Assembly (NCBI GenBank): GCA_016617855.1
Contig: JAECUM010009742.1
Location: forward strand, 36,362-100,361
Direction: 5' to 3'
Source: Megalonaias nervosa
Lineage: Eukaryota > Mollusca > Bivalvia > Unionida > Unionidae
DNA length: 64,000 nt
The notes below the pieces were generated by a model, which saw only the letters and a list, made by a program, of their open reading frames with translations, was not told where the DNA came from and searched no databases. Of this stretch, positions 39,449 through 50,489 are shown piece by piece. How positions within the stretch are numbered: position 1 is the stretch's first letter; each line of letters begins with the position of its first letter. The position numbers and the translations under genes are program-made.

Positions 39449-39780
39449 TAGCCACATTTGAAACATTGAGTGATAGATTAACCACGTCCGGATCTGACTA
39501 TGATACTGATGTAACCGTGTATACAAATTTTCGCAGAAACATACCTAGAGTCGTCAATGATTTATTTGGAACTCCAATGGTCGTCGACGTTAAGCTCGCT
39601 GAGATCGACGAAAGAAATCAAAAAGATTGGCGCCGGTATAAGTCATACAGCTATGTTCATGAACGCGTTATACACATTGAGGTCTGGATCAGCAACATGG
39701 TTGCAAGAAAACAACTCTATCAAACATACCGCTGAGGTCACCGGGGGTGTACAGGCTCTCCGTGTTTAACGCTGAGAAAT
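39424..39780 (+). pseudogene. Element 2 copy of a conserved element protein (FRRNI / VVDVKLAEI)
   Basis: One frame (39424-39735) has NFRRNIPRVVNDLF followed by MVVDVKLAEID. Another (39557-39769) has LYTLRSGSATWL. The - strand gene at 51056-51682 in element 1 has NFRRNINKSINEFF, VVDIKLAEIN and VYTVSSGSSTLL in the same order, so the two are homologues. The conserved layout in two diverged elements argues for a real virus gene, perhaps a structural protein. No named family was recognised. Confidence 0.55.
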
Positions 39781-40030
39781 TTAGGATGATTACCACATAC
39801 CCATGGCGCCATTCAACAGATAGATATTCTGGATCAGTGCCAGTCGTGTTAAATCAAAAGACCGAGGAAGTAATCATTTTGGATTCAGAAGACAAACATT
39901 AACCTCAGCGACATGCTGTTGTTTGGAATTCGTCGCGCAAAAGCCTTAGTATTGATAAAGCCAATCCTACAGATATAATCAAGCATGTGCGTGAAAGGTA
40001 TCTCTGGAAAAATCATCGACGAGCACATGA

Positions 40031-40264
40031 CAAAACAAAAAATATCGCAAACGTATCGACATCATCGACAACATCGTATATGCGGTTTCTGAGCTAATCG
40101 CTCCAAGGAGGACGTTAATCGGCACATTATCAGTGACGTTCGTAATATCACCGGTGATAGGAATCGGTGATGCTTTTGTTGTCGACATTCTGGTATCCTT
40201 AACATTATCGCGAAAAAACTATCAACATGTGCGGGTAGGAAATTACATGAATGCACAGAAATAA
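40031..40264 (+). pseudogene. Element 2 probable membrane protein fragment
   Basis: An open frame without a clear ATG, ending at TAA 40262-40264, holds a strongly hydrophobic segment of about 30 residues beginning TLIGTLSVTFVISPVIGIG, after a basic APRRT. One or two membrane spans are likely. Unknown family. The 40.27-41.2 kb stretch beyond it holds only broken short frames. Confidence 0.3.
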
Positions 40265-41202
40265 CGTGGGCGGAAACTCATGCATGTATAAATATATCAT
40301 CGATACCGTCAACGGGGTTAAACTACGGTGTAATATCAGACAGTGAATTTCCTGCAATTAGTGATATTTATTATCGGTTTCACGTAATTGCAACCATCCC
40401 GACACCGTCGTGAGATAACGTCAACAGCTACACTTTGCGGGTGACAACGTCTCCAGCGCCACATTAGAATCCGTATAAATATAATAATGTCCGCAGCAAT
40501 AAGTACACGACATGATAAAAGTATCGCTAACACGACGACGCCGACTACCATAGTGATATCAGCGCCGTCAGCGAAGCCGGACTATCAACGCCTGATTACG
40601 CGGTTGACATATATCAGTCGTCAATAAGAACCGTATTGGGATGGCCGCTGTTAGCACCAGTTTATGCTCGACCACCACAACCATTGCAATCTGATTATTC
40701 ATTAGACGAACAAAGATTCCTATAATTTATATAGTATAGATTACACGAGAGATGGCGAAATGTCTGGAGACTTCTTCTACTGGAAATGCAGGGATTAGCT
40801 TCAAGGAGTAACGATCCCTTGAGCTGGTTATATAATAGAGATCCAGTAATGTAATCTCAAGAGAATATAGATTAAGGTCAGTGTATGAGCTGGGTTTTAC
40901 TGATAAAAAAGTATCGTTGAAATTTCACAGGAACAAAAATATGCACAAAAAGATCTGAGATAACTACTGAAGAAATATATACTTTAACATACGGCTGATG
41001 ATCTTAAAGAAAAAATCATTGAGCCAGTACAGCACCTGAACCATAACTCTGTGATATGATCTGTAATTTGCTAGGGGTGGAGTGAAAATGAAAATACTAG
41101 GTGTTTCCCACCCACCCCCAGGGTGTGGTGGGTGGGGTGAAAATAGAAGACGTAAGATACAAAAAGCATTTCCCTGACTTTTTTTAGATCAGAGAAGCCC
41201 AA

Positions 41203-41640
41203 TTGCCTACCTTCAAACTATCCGGATTGAACATCGATAAAATGCAGCAGGATCTCCATGAATATTCACGAATATTTTCCAAAGATCCATGTGGTTTGGG
41301 GCAAAAAAGAGGCCCTCCTGATATTCTCCGACATAATAACGATTCAGTAGGTGGTGGTCGTCATGTATCGCCTGGAATAGTTAATATTACGTCAACGATT
41401 TCTGCAAATATTGTTTGTGACTAGCGCTGACTAGGCTGACTCACCAGGGATATGCTCTTTATAGCTTATCTCTACATGTCCACTCCGGGTCATTTGAATG
41501 TATCGGTGTCTGTTAATCCTGTTTATTTACGATGTCATAATCCGTCGCTAACAAGAATAAGATTTCGTCTGACTGGCCAGTATGGTCATTTATTAAACGT
41601 TCCTGGGGGAGGAATTGTCGCTGACTTTGTACAAGCGTGA
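41203..41640 (+). pseudogene. Element 2 penton-like or other C-terminal jelly-roll virion protein (tentative)
   Basis: The first frame (41203-41424) starts FKLSGLNIDKMQQDLHEYS. The second (41452-41640) has NPVYLRCHNPSLTRIRF followed by RLTGQYGHLLN and a GGGI end. A C-terminus built as 'position, R-x-x-x-x-T-x-Q-x-G, hydrophobic, GG' is common in minor capsid proteins of Polintons and relatives. This is pattern recognition only. A frameshift separates the two pieces. Confidence 0.3.
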
Positions 41641-41777
41641 CAGGCCGTGAATCGGCCATACCATGAAATGGTCCGAAGTGAAAATGCTTATCATAAACGC
41701 TGGTCCGACAGAAAAACAATAGTGCATTCCGCCGCAGCGATAGCCGCGTTGAACAACTTAGCACGAGTGGAATTTCT

Positions 41778-41981
41778 ATGAATCCCATCCATGCAATCGC
41801 AAGAAAACACATACCGGCTAAGCAGCGCTACTCGCTGGTGAGACCAGTGCTGGGTAGCATCACAGTTGGGTATTTATATGAACTTGGTGAACTTAAGGTC
41901 GGTAAAAGAAGATCAACCAATCCTATTTGTAACCTAACCACATACAATTTCCAGTATGGTAAGATCTACAGGCTGATCTGA
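41778..41981 (+). pseudogene. Element 2 short unknown frame
   Basis: A 67-codon frame ends shortly after KIYRLI and contains a basic AKQRYSLVRPVL stretch. No family was recognised. It is the last + strand frame before the convergent helicase gene; 41982-42329 holds no clear gene. Confidence 0.2.
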
Positions 41982-42329
41982 AATCTACAGTCTAGATTCG
42001 GTGGATTTATCTGTGAACAATTACAAGAAATTCCAGTAAATACGCAATAACCACCAAGTTAGATTCGCGCTAACCAAGGATACTAGCTCCCCGAAGTCGG
42101 TGACATTCTGGACATGTCAGCGCGACATTTTCAAGTGTGTGACCGAAACTACTATCAATTCTTTGCCGTGGATCATTTGGAAAAATACCGCCATAACTTT
42201 ATTGTGTTACAGCAAGCACACTGATTATTTTGTTGTTGTTTCAGAGTCATGATAAATTCGACATCAAGCTCAAACTCGCGTATATTTATTTTTGTTGTCT
42301 TCTGGCTAATAGCCAGTTAATTTTTCTCT

Positions 42330-43370
42330 TTACCATGCAGGAAATGACGATCCGCTATACTCTTGCTTAATTAGCCGAGGTTGATTATAAACCATCTTCA
42401 GGTCGTAGACTGTTCTTCGCAGCTCAGACATTGCAATGAACTGAGATACTGCCAAACACACGAAATTTGACAATTCGACACGATCATCGGCAATCCAAAT
42501 ATTTGTATCTGAGATTGTTAGCCCCTGTGATGAGTGAATTTTTATTGCATATCCTAGAGTCCAGCACGATAGCTGTGCTAGATCCTGCTCAACAACCTCC
42601 ACAGGGATAGCAACTATATCATTAAGAACTAGCATTTGCAGCAACACAGGGCACGTTCCTGGAATATCAATAAGAATATTCTGGCGTCGAGTTTCATCTG
42701 GACGATAAAACAGTGGGACTGCCAACGTTGGAAATTTTCCATTATGAAGCTCATATAGTCTACGTTGAAGAGAGTCACGAATTATATTCATGTATAGATA
42801 ATTTGTGCGCCTATAAGTTCCAGAAATCATCAATCGCCTTTTCTGGAATTGCACTGTGCATTATCTCACATTTTATCTTGTCCAGCTGAAGTCTAATCAA
42901 CGTTTTCAGCTTTTCAGCTTTTGTAGTGATTCATCTCTGGCCCGGTGATCTATCAACATCTCCTCGTAAGCTTCGACGTGTTCTCGAAGCCATTTATGTT
43001 GTAATTCTCCTGTAAATGGAGGCCCATGATCGTCGCACATGATAACCGCAGGTTTTTGTTTTGTTTCTAACCAACCAAGAAATATTTCTAACATTTCTTT
43101 GGACACAGTACATATTTATTCCCAAATGATGATTTTGGGAATATATTTCTCACCCATTTGTGTTGGTGTCCGCGCGTTACCGCGCCATCTGAAGACGGTG
43201 TGATACGTATGAGACTTAACACCTAGCTGTTTCATCTCTAAAACAAGCCTATGTGTTGATGTTAGCAAAACTATATAGGATTTTTAAGTAATTCTAACAG
43301 ACGTGTTTGTTTGTTTTTTTACAAGAACCACCGGTATCATTAGGATAAACAGTTTTATGTCGTTTAATAG
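42330..43370 (-). pseudogene. Element 2 SF1 (RecD/Pif1-like) helicase remnant
   Basis: Reading the - strand, a Walker A-like TGGSCKKT lies near 43335, changed from the canonical GGSGKT. A segment with GVKSHTYHTVFRW and MGEKYIPKIII follows. A DEXX-type motif is VIMCDDHGPPFTGE (about 43045). HKWLREHVEAYEEM follows it. The C-terminal motif AIKIHSSQGLTI (about 42540) is the SF1 helicase motif-V/VI region, where the family has a conserved H-x-S/T-Q-G. Such helicases unwind DNA at virus or plasmid forks. It sits beside the polymerase on the same strand, suggesting a replication module. The pieces are in different frames and the Walker A is damaged, so it is inactive. Confidence 0.65.
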
Positions 43371-43523
43371 GACAATTCACTGATGGTGCCGATGAATGAC
43401 GTGATAATTTATCGTGGAATTAATACGCATCAAGTGGCTTACAATCTGCAAATTCAGAATAATTACGTATTTTCTCAATTTCTATTTTTCAATGACCACA
43501 TGGAACTGCAAAGTCGATATGCA

Positions 43524-45636
43524 TCATTGGAAGATTTTTTTAAAAAGAGCTATTTTTGATTTATTTATGTAAAATGAGTCCGTGGCGACTCTAACAGCAT
43601 GATTTGGAAATATGTTGATCATCGATAACAGGTTTATTAATGCGTATGCAAGCATCGAGGATCTGAGATTACTAAACTGGGGCGAATCACTGTCGTAGGA
43701 TCGCAAGATAGTACCGATCGTGGTTCCATCAGGTATGTTTGCACGCTCCCTGGACGCTAACACCCGCTGGTACTGTATCTGTAATTATAAAATCAAGTTC
43801 TGCTTGGTTCATAATTAACTTTGTACAGCGGCGTTTGTTATCAGATGAGTCTCAATGAGTAAATTTGCCAGTAATTTGTCGGCTCATATCTTTTACAAAC
43901 GACATATCGTCATCCTCTGGCAGCCCATTTTTTGTGTGGTCTATATGATATTATCGCCCTTCTCACTGTCAACGACATCAGTACGTTAATATCAAGCATA
44001 AATAGTACTATTGGAGCCCAACCACGTTTATGTTTTGCACAGCAGTCTAGGAGATTTATCCCCGTATATTTATTACATTTACCACCAAACCCAGCAACAA
44101 TAACCGGACGAATGTTTGCTGCAAACTCAAATGATTCAATCTCGGCAAATCAAGTTAGATCCACTGCTAGCAGCAGATCGTTTATTGCAGCTCTGGACAT
44201 TACATATATTGGATGACCAAATCGTCAAAAAATAAGGCTCACATTCACCCCCTCCAAGAAAAATATCAGGGTACCAAGCAACCACATCAACTGAAATCAC
44301 ATCAACGAGATTATATTTTGCGTTGCAAAAGCCGCCGTGTCCTAACTCAATACATGATTTTTTTTTTTTGTCCGGCGACATGAGCAGCCACAAACTAGAT
44401 TGAAAACAATTATTTAGCAATTCATCTGTGTCGATTTGTGGATCGACGATGGTATAATTTAGCGCTCCCTGTTTCACCTTATCATGGAGAGATTCTTCAC
44501 TATAAAGTTTTTCCGACGGTAGCACAAATTTATCAATCAGGGATCCAATGGAGCCACATCGGATTCAAAATCACTCTGAAACCGCCATACTGATTCAAGG
44601 CCGCCGATCATCCTAGTAGAAAATCATAAGGAAAATATTTTGATATTAAACTTTCTCAAAAATGTTACCGTGGTAAAATCAAGAAGTTTTTCGCGGCGGA
44701 ATTTTTTTTAACGCTTGCCGTCCACGCATGGGCGTTGTGGTCGACTTTCACTGTCTGGGCGCATTTACCATGATAGTTTCCGCAATCCTGCAAAACCGCG
44801 TCGGTTATTGTTGTTACTACTTATTGGAAATTTTAATCACTTTTCCAACACTGCGATGTTTTCCATGTGGGGTCTATTGTCGTTAACACGCTCTACCCAT
44901 TCGTTTTTTATCCGTGATTCTATCAGTCCACTTCCTCGTGGGGCGTTCATAAAATGTTCTGTGACCCGCTGTGCCGCACAATTTAAGATACCAGTTCGCA
45001 CTGGTAGAAGAGCATTAATATCGGACTAGCTAAACGATACAGTGCGCAAACAACAGTAGTTACAAGATATGATTTTTCATAGTATGGCCATTCAATACCT
45101 GCCAGCAAACCCGGTGCAGAATATTTGTTCATGATTGTCGAACAGGGTAGAGTTTATCCCCGATAATCAATGTTGGCCATCCCTTGTCGTCGTGTTCAAC
45201 AATAAATGTAATTCTAAATAAATACTGTTTATCACCAGCTCAACGATCAATAATCATCCCCCACCCCCCGTTGTGGGTCATTTATTGCATAATCAATGAA
45301 AATACCGTCGTGATTTATCCGGAACGTTGACCAAACATTAGCTGCACCGTCCCACTTGAATTCCTCCTAGGCCATTCTGATTTATTCTTGTAATTGTAAA
45401 TCAAATGGTGGGAGTTTTGTCTTATAGTCTACTCTATCAAAATCACACCTGACCGCGCCTGGTTTAATCATAGATCATTTTGCAACCTCTTCTCTTGTAG
45501 TTTCTAACGATTTAGTCTGATTTAGCACATTTTCTTGCTCACGTTTTGACTTAACAAGTGCCGGTCTAACACTGGTGAGATTATAATACTGTTCTTGCAT
45601 TTGTTTTGCTACAGTCCACCTACCACATCTACCCAT
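43524..45636 (-). pseudogene. Element 2 family-B DNA polymerase remnant
   Basis: On the - strand, a likely start ATG at 45636 precedes broken frames. Palm motif A is seen as SVDVVAWYPDIF at about 44262-44303, where D-x2-x2-YP is the pattern. Motif C is VRVATDSFYINK at about 43562-43600, a form of the DTDS motif. Spacing between the two (~0.67 kb) is right for a family-B polymerase. A Cys-containing stretch with GFGGKCNKYTG lies between them. The motif wording differs from element 1 (TDTDSPVYNI), so this is another polymerase subgroup. The 44-bp repeat at 44606 lies inside. Many stops make it a pseudogene. Exonuclease motifs could not be placed securely. Confidence 0.55.
44606..44649 (+). repeat. 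44-bp exact direct repeat, copy 1
   Basis: It begins GATCATCCTAGTAGAAAATC and is identical over 44 bases to 45971-46014. This copy lies inside the element-2 polymerase remnant. Confidence 0.95.
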
Positions 45637-45970
45637 TATATAGTTAAGGCAAGTTTTTCTCTAAAAAAGAAAACATTATCTCGGAATATTATAAAATAAT
45701 GTTAAGAGCAAACAATACTTGTAAGTGGCTAATGACTGGATCGACTGCCCTGTGTGGAAACAGTTGCTTTAATTAGTTATTGTGGATCTGATTTAGCTAG
45801 TATCCGGAAAGGGAGTTTTAGTTGCCAAAACCATGCGAAAAAAGCGTGATGGGGGTGAGATGAAATCCAAACTTTGTGTTCGATGGGGGGGGGGGAGAAA
45901 ATATAGAGTTCTAAAACGATACTATGAACGACGAAGTGATGTCGGTGGTGCAGCAATGAAAGATGCTAAT

Positions 45971-46014
45971 GATCATCCTAGTAGAAAATCATAAGGAAAA
46001 TATTTTGATATTAA
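45971..46014 (+). repeat. 44-bp exact direct repeat, copy 2
   Basis: Identical to 44606-44649. It lies between the polymerase start and the right inverted repeat, in DNA with poly-G (about 45886-45895), and ends ~125 bp before that repeat. Confidence 0.95.
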
Positions 46015-46138
46015 TCCGAAGTCAGTATAGTGTGTCGCAGATGGTATAACTATTTCAGCTCTATCGAAGCGGCATAATAAACAATCAGCTTTCAGTATAT
46101 ATAGTAATGTACAGTATATTTTTTCCCACTACGACCAA

Positions 46139-46213
46139 CCAGAACCATTTGCAAGAAAATGCTTTGCATTCTTTAACAACGTAAAATTCCCCAGTGACGT
46201 ATGCCTTACTATT
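46139..46213 (-). repeat. Element 2 right terminal inverted repeat (visible part)
   Basis: Reverse complement partner of 35533-35606. On the - strand it reads VTGEFYVVKECKAF, which parallels VTREFYVVSECKAF at the left end. Outside 46214 the match is lost. Confidence 0.75.
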
Positions 46214-46508
46214 GGGATGCAAAATAGCACATGTTGTTAGCAACGTACAAACACACGCACACTTCATCGAAGTGTTAAGATTATATTATTATTTTTTGTT
46301 CATGTAAAATCTATCAGTGCAATACAGAATCTATAAATCATGTGTACCGTAAAATTTCGATACATTAACACCTGTTTGGGATCACTTTCTGATTGGTGGA
46401 AAATCAACAATTAGTCTCTGACAGGCGGGGGAGTCAGCTAGTGTTACTGATTTGTTGTAAACAACCTGCAGGCATCTTTATACATCCAATTTCAAATATA
46501 TTTCTACA

Positions 46509-46640
46509 TCGAGCCCATAGTGTAGAGGTTAATGAGGCGGAAGTTCAACTTTTAAGCGGTAACTTTGTTCGGGTTCGAATCACGAGGCGGACAATTTGTC
46601 CACGTTTGTAAAAAAGTTACTATAATTGGGGGATAGCTGC
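46509..46640 (+). repeat. tRNA-headed SINE-like repeat, copy 1
   Basis: It has a full pol III box A match TAGTGTAGAGG (46518-46528) and a box B GGTTCGAATCA (46572-46582, one mismatch), 43 bases apart. A 13-bp palindrome GGACAATTTGTCC (46589-46601) follows. The layout and part of the tail (AAAAAAGTTACT..AATTGGGGG) recur at 61135-61262. A good acceptor stem was not found, so it is not called a functional tRNA. Confidence 0.55.
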
Positions 46641-46720
46641 GATCGGCTGAGATGTTTAATTATCAGTGAATGGGTAATAGTAAAGAATATAACTTAACCC
46701 ATTACGTAAACTTGCTTGCC

Positions 46721-47165
46721 CCCCCCCCCCCAATCCCACTAGGGTGCTTGTTTTGCACTTTTGGGGTGATGAGCAAGAAGTTCGGCCTGGACAGCCCTCT
46801 GAACCATCAGTATTTCGTTTTGCACCTGGGGGTGTTGCCGGGGGGGGGGGGAGGTGTCCACGCACAGCATGATTATAACAATAAATATATCAATTACATA
46901 GTATATGAAACATCATTCGGCTGGGATCGGCCGTCTTCTTTTGCTATTTAATTATATTATTGTTTGGGGGGGGGGGGGCAACAAGGCTTATATAAAAGGC
47001 TCGGATTTGATTAAAAAAACAACATTTTTACGAAGAAATCAGCATTTTTACAAGGCCCAGATTGTAAAATCGAGGCCTGGGGGCGGGTTTTCTCCCCCAC
47101 ACAAATGGTCGGCCAGCCCCTTCCCCTCCCCCACCCACCCACCCCACCCCCCGCTGCAGAAATAT
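46721..47165 (+). repeat. Poly-G/poly-C-rich dispersed repeat, copy 1
   Basis: It contains C-runs at about 46721 and G-runs near 46840 and 46967, then AAGGCTTATATAAAAGGCTCG, CAAGGCCCAGATTGTAAAAT and a C-rich end. The part from 46980 matches 62544-62690 (GGCTTACATATAAGGTTCGG, CAAGGCCCGGATTCTAAAAT, G/C-rich end). Open frames across it reflect the G and C runs. Confidence 0.6.
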
Positions 47166-48299
47166 ACAAGTTAAATGAAAACCACAGTAGTTATTTGTCT
47201 CTGTAACTCAAAACGAAAGCTGAGATATTCTTGAAGGACCTTAAATCATTCGTAGACGTTTAGAGGTACTAAATTTGATTACGAAACCGGATGTAAATTG
47301 TTGAAGAATTTGGTTTAAAATTAGAACCCTTCATTTCCCACTAGGTGTCAAATATATGGAAACAAATTGGATCGTACCCATTTAAATTAACGAAAATACC
47401 GTGAAGAGGTTATCTTGGTATGTATCCTGTTTTATGTAGGCAGTGTGTCAGACTTAAACTTTCAACATACATTGTTTGACTTCCAGCATATACTGTTTGG
47501 TTGTCTTTGGTGCTGTCTAATGTACACCTGTCTACATTTTCTGGAAAATGAGGAAGTAACATAAAATGTACAGAATGTCAGAGACCCCTGAGTCCTTTAA
47601 ATGAAACCTACTAAGATTTATGTTCTAACAAAGGAAGACAATAAATGATGCCCATGATATATAACAGCTACGTACAAATCAGCACATGGACAGAATAAAG
47701 GTAGTAACATTTGATTCCTTAGAATAAAAACACGTACATAATAATATTGACCCAATCCCAGTCTGTTAATAATGTAATCTGCTAAAACAATGCATACAAA
47801 GTGTTACGTTAATCTTACTATAATAGGTTTAGATCAATGCCCAAGAGATGAACGTTTGAGCTATGTGAGTTGTACTTTATAAATATTGATTTATACTTAT
47901 TGCCCAAAGACTGTCAGTTGCTCTCCGTAGGTTCAGTAAAAATGTTAAACTCGAATTTAATAATTTAACTACATAATTAATAGCTTTCGTGGATTTATAT
48001 TGTCTCAAAATAATTAATCAAGAAGAATCAATGCCACTAACTGCAGATTGCAATATATTGTAACGTTCTGGGGCTCTCATTTATGAATGAGAAACTTTTC
48101 AGAGACATATACCGTTGAAATTCATACAAGATATGTGGTCACCAGTGTACCTAGTAGTAGGCTGCCACCACCCCAGGGGAAGAAATATGTGAAGGAAGAA
48201 GTTAGACAAAGCGGAGAGCTAGTATAAGAAGGAGTAGAATAGATAAGACTTCTTGGTGTTTCTTGCAGGAGCCTGGATACTTCTGCAACTAATTATAAC

Positions 48300-48373
<74 letters not shown>

Positions 48374-49960
48374 ATGGGGCAAATATAGATGTCATATGTG
48401 TCGTATCGTAAGTTCTAGAGTTCTAGAAAGAACGAATCCAGAATAAACAATTGTGATGTTGAGAGAGCTATACAGATACACAGCTACTGGAATTACTGCT
48501 CTCTATGTGTTCCTTATGGAAGAAGATCTCTCTCCACAATCACTTGACGATAGTGAAATTTGAGAAGTAGTATATAAAGATTAACGATGGATGAAAGGGA
48601 GACTAGACAAGAGGTTATTAATAGTAAGGATGAACTCTGCCTCTACTATTCTTCTGCAGTGTTCCGTCCTTGTCTGTATAAAAGAAATAATAGAATAGTT
48701 GAGAAACAGAAAGAAACGACTAGGTCACTGATTCCACCTAAACGACCACTGAGACAAAGGTATGTTATCTCACGGGACTTTCTTAACCTGAGTGGGTTCT
48801 TAAATAACACACAGGTTGCTAGAACTTGTATTGAAATGAATAAGATACAAAGAAATAAATTCATTGATTTCTCTTAATAAAATAATTCATACATTACATT
48901 AATACATGGTAATTTGTCTTTGACCCATAAAGTTGTGTAATATTTTGAATAATCCATTCAGTGAATCCAAAATAAATACACTTATACTGCAGTGGGTCTA
49001 ACAGGAAAAGTACTGCAACTGAAATAAAACCAATGTAAAATTGAGCTATTTCTAATCAAAGAATTGTTAATAATACATAGCGACTGGATATTTTTAAATA
49101 TACAAGAAATTATATTGCAATTCTGGATGAAATAAATATATCACAACTATTTAAAATCTTTGAGTATACTTATATCTCACCAGTGAATTATCTTACAGTT
49201 AAAGCAAAAGGGAGCGTGGGCTACGTAACGTCTGCTCAGAACGAATATATGTAAACACATGAAATAAATTTGGAGTATATTTTGAAAGAACATTTTATGA
49301 GAGTTGATTTTCAAGCAGAAGGAAAGTATATGGTATAACAATGTTTTAGAGAGATTATATATGTGCACATCACTGCAAACAGCTGTAGTCTGCTACTTCC
49401 CTTTTGTGTGAAATTGTTTGAGTGTGAAAAAAAAATACCTATCCAGTATCCCTAAATCCTAATAATACTTTGTTTTCTGTAATAACTGATTAATTAAAGT
49501 ATTCTTCAAGCACATCTTTTGTGTTATTACCTTTCCTATGTTCACACACCACCACCATCCCCCCACCCCCCGCCTGTACTCTAGACCATGATGTACATCT
49601 AATACACTCATACTGCAGGGGTGCGACACGAACGCTTCCTTCCAGTCGAAGTTTATATACCCTGACCCGAATCCGTAACCCCTGTTACCCCTGCCTTCGC
49701 GGATCTGAAACACTGCTCCGGATACCGAGAGGTAATATGGGAGACGCTCATCTGTTAATGAAAGCCGAGATACGTTGTGACTGATTTATTACGAAAAAGG
49801 AACTTTTATCAGTATGTCTGTGGCATGATGCCCCAGTGTTAGACATCAATATAAACTGTCACACTGCAGATATCGTAGCGATATGACTAAAATTTAAAAC
49901 TACATTAAAAATCCAAATCACACACACATACACACGATCCAAGCCTTGTATGTAAAATCC
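47165..49960. other. Intergenic DNA with a (GA)n microsatellite
   Basis: (GA)n spans 48303-48367. A 96-residue frame at 48587-48877 has a good ATG context but no recognisable motif, and is not called. C-rich runs lie near 49560. Otherwise nothing was recognised. Confidence 0.5.
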
Positions 49961-49966
49961 ACGGCA
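49961..49966 (+). repeat. Target-site duplication of element 1, left copy (ACGGCA)
   Basis: ACGGCA here and at 62448-62453 directly flank the inverted repeats. Polintons make 6-bp duplications. The last A may also be the first base of the element (AGTAGT..), in which case the strict duplication is the 5-bp ACGGC. Confidence 0.8.
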
Positions 49967-50476
49967 GTAGTATATATAGATGAGGGTTTGAGCTCAAAGA
50001 CGGTTTTAGCCTAGAAAGCCCTCACCCCATCAAAAATAAATATATTATGACATTTTTTCATCACATTAGATGCCCCCTCTCCATTAAAAAACCACCCTCT
50101 TATCTCAGAAAATGAAGTTATTTTGAAACCCAAAGGGGATTTTAGCCCAATAGATTTTTTCATATTAAACAAATGAAATATTATATATAATATGGGATAT
50201 CCGTCAACGTCAATCCGACATGTTGGGTTTGATCTAACAAACAGATTTTGTAAGAGATTTAATTCTATCAAATCAGCCTCAAGCTATACTGGTATAAAAA
50301 CTAAAATAATAAGCGATTGTATTAAAAAAGTTGGATATCATATATCACCAAAATATGGGTCAGTATGGTTATTCGTGACTGAAAATGATATGAGAATAGC
50401 GGGTTGGGCAGATGATGTGATGACATTTATTGACAATATGGTTGATATTTTATTTGATAATGATATTACTAAAGCT
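49966..50476 (+). repeat. Element 1 left terminal inverted repeat (511 bp)
   Basis: It matches the reverse complement of 61937-62447 from AGTAGTATATATAGATGAGG to ATTACTAAAGCT with only scattered differences. It contains most of the small ORF starting at 50192. The outer ~200 bp also read as an open frame on the - strand (50011-50271), probably by chance. Confidence 0.95.
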
Positions 50477-50488
50477 GTACAAAATTAA
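50192..50488 (+). CDS. TIR-borne small protein, left copy (98 aa)
   Basis: An intact frame with an ATG start lies almost wholly inside the left inverted repeat and reads inward. Its last residues lie outside the repeat. The sequence includes TSIRHVGFDLTNRFCKRFN, GIKTKIISDCIKKVGYHISP and a C-terminal WADDVMTFIDNMVDIL helix. It is a mixed alpha/beta-like, slightly basic protein with no signal peptide or membrane span. A second copy at 61913-62221 differs at only about six of the first ~90 residues, and both are open, so selection or recent repeat homogenisation is possible. No family was recognised. Function unknown. Confidence 0.6.
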   Translation: MGYPSTSIRHVGFDLTNRFCKRFNSIKSASSYTGIKTKIISDCIKKVGYHISPKYGSVWLFVTENDMRIAGWADDVMTFIDNMVDILFDNDITKAVQN

Positions 50489-50489
50489 A

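Larger units (their letters stand above)
35533..46213. mobile_element. Element 2: decayed virus-like element with helicase and DNA polymerase B
   Basis: A ~10.7-kb block is bounded by partial inverted repeats. Virion-type genes lie on the + strand (35.7-42 kb), and a helicase and family-B DNA polymerase lie on the - strand (42.3-45.6 kb). Its base composition is richer in G+C than the flanks. Capsid, minor virion, protease and one unknown gene resemble those of element 1, but the replication genes are of a different type and no integrase was recognised. Nearly every gene carries stops or frameshifts. Outer ends and target duplication were not found, so the limits are approximate. Confidence 0.7.

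Noticed and set aside
43932..44216. 94-residue + strand frame in element 2
   Set aside because: It is antisense to the polymerase remnant, whose - strand reading carries the meaningful motifs.
46509..46583. Candidate functional tRNA gene
   Set aside because: Boxes A and B are present, but no convincing acceptor stem or normal anticodon arm was found, and a related repeat exists at 61135. A SINE head is more likely.
46656..47174. Pro/Gly-rich frames on both strands
   Set aside because: Produced by poly-G and poly-C runs in a dispersed repeat.
48587..48877. 96-residue frame with a good start context
   Set aside because: No recognisable domain, no neighbour that explains it, and an open antisense frame over the same DNA. 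It could be chance.
50011..50271. 86-residue - strand frame in the left inverted repeat
   Set aside because: It partly lies opposite the inward-reading TIR gene and runs off the repeat side with no motif; probably chance.
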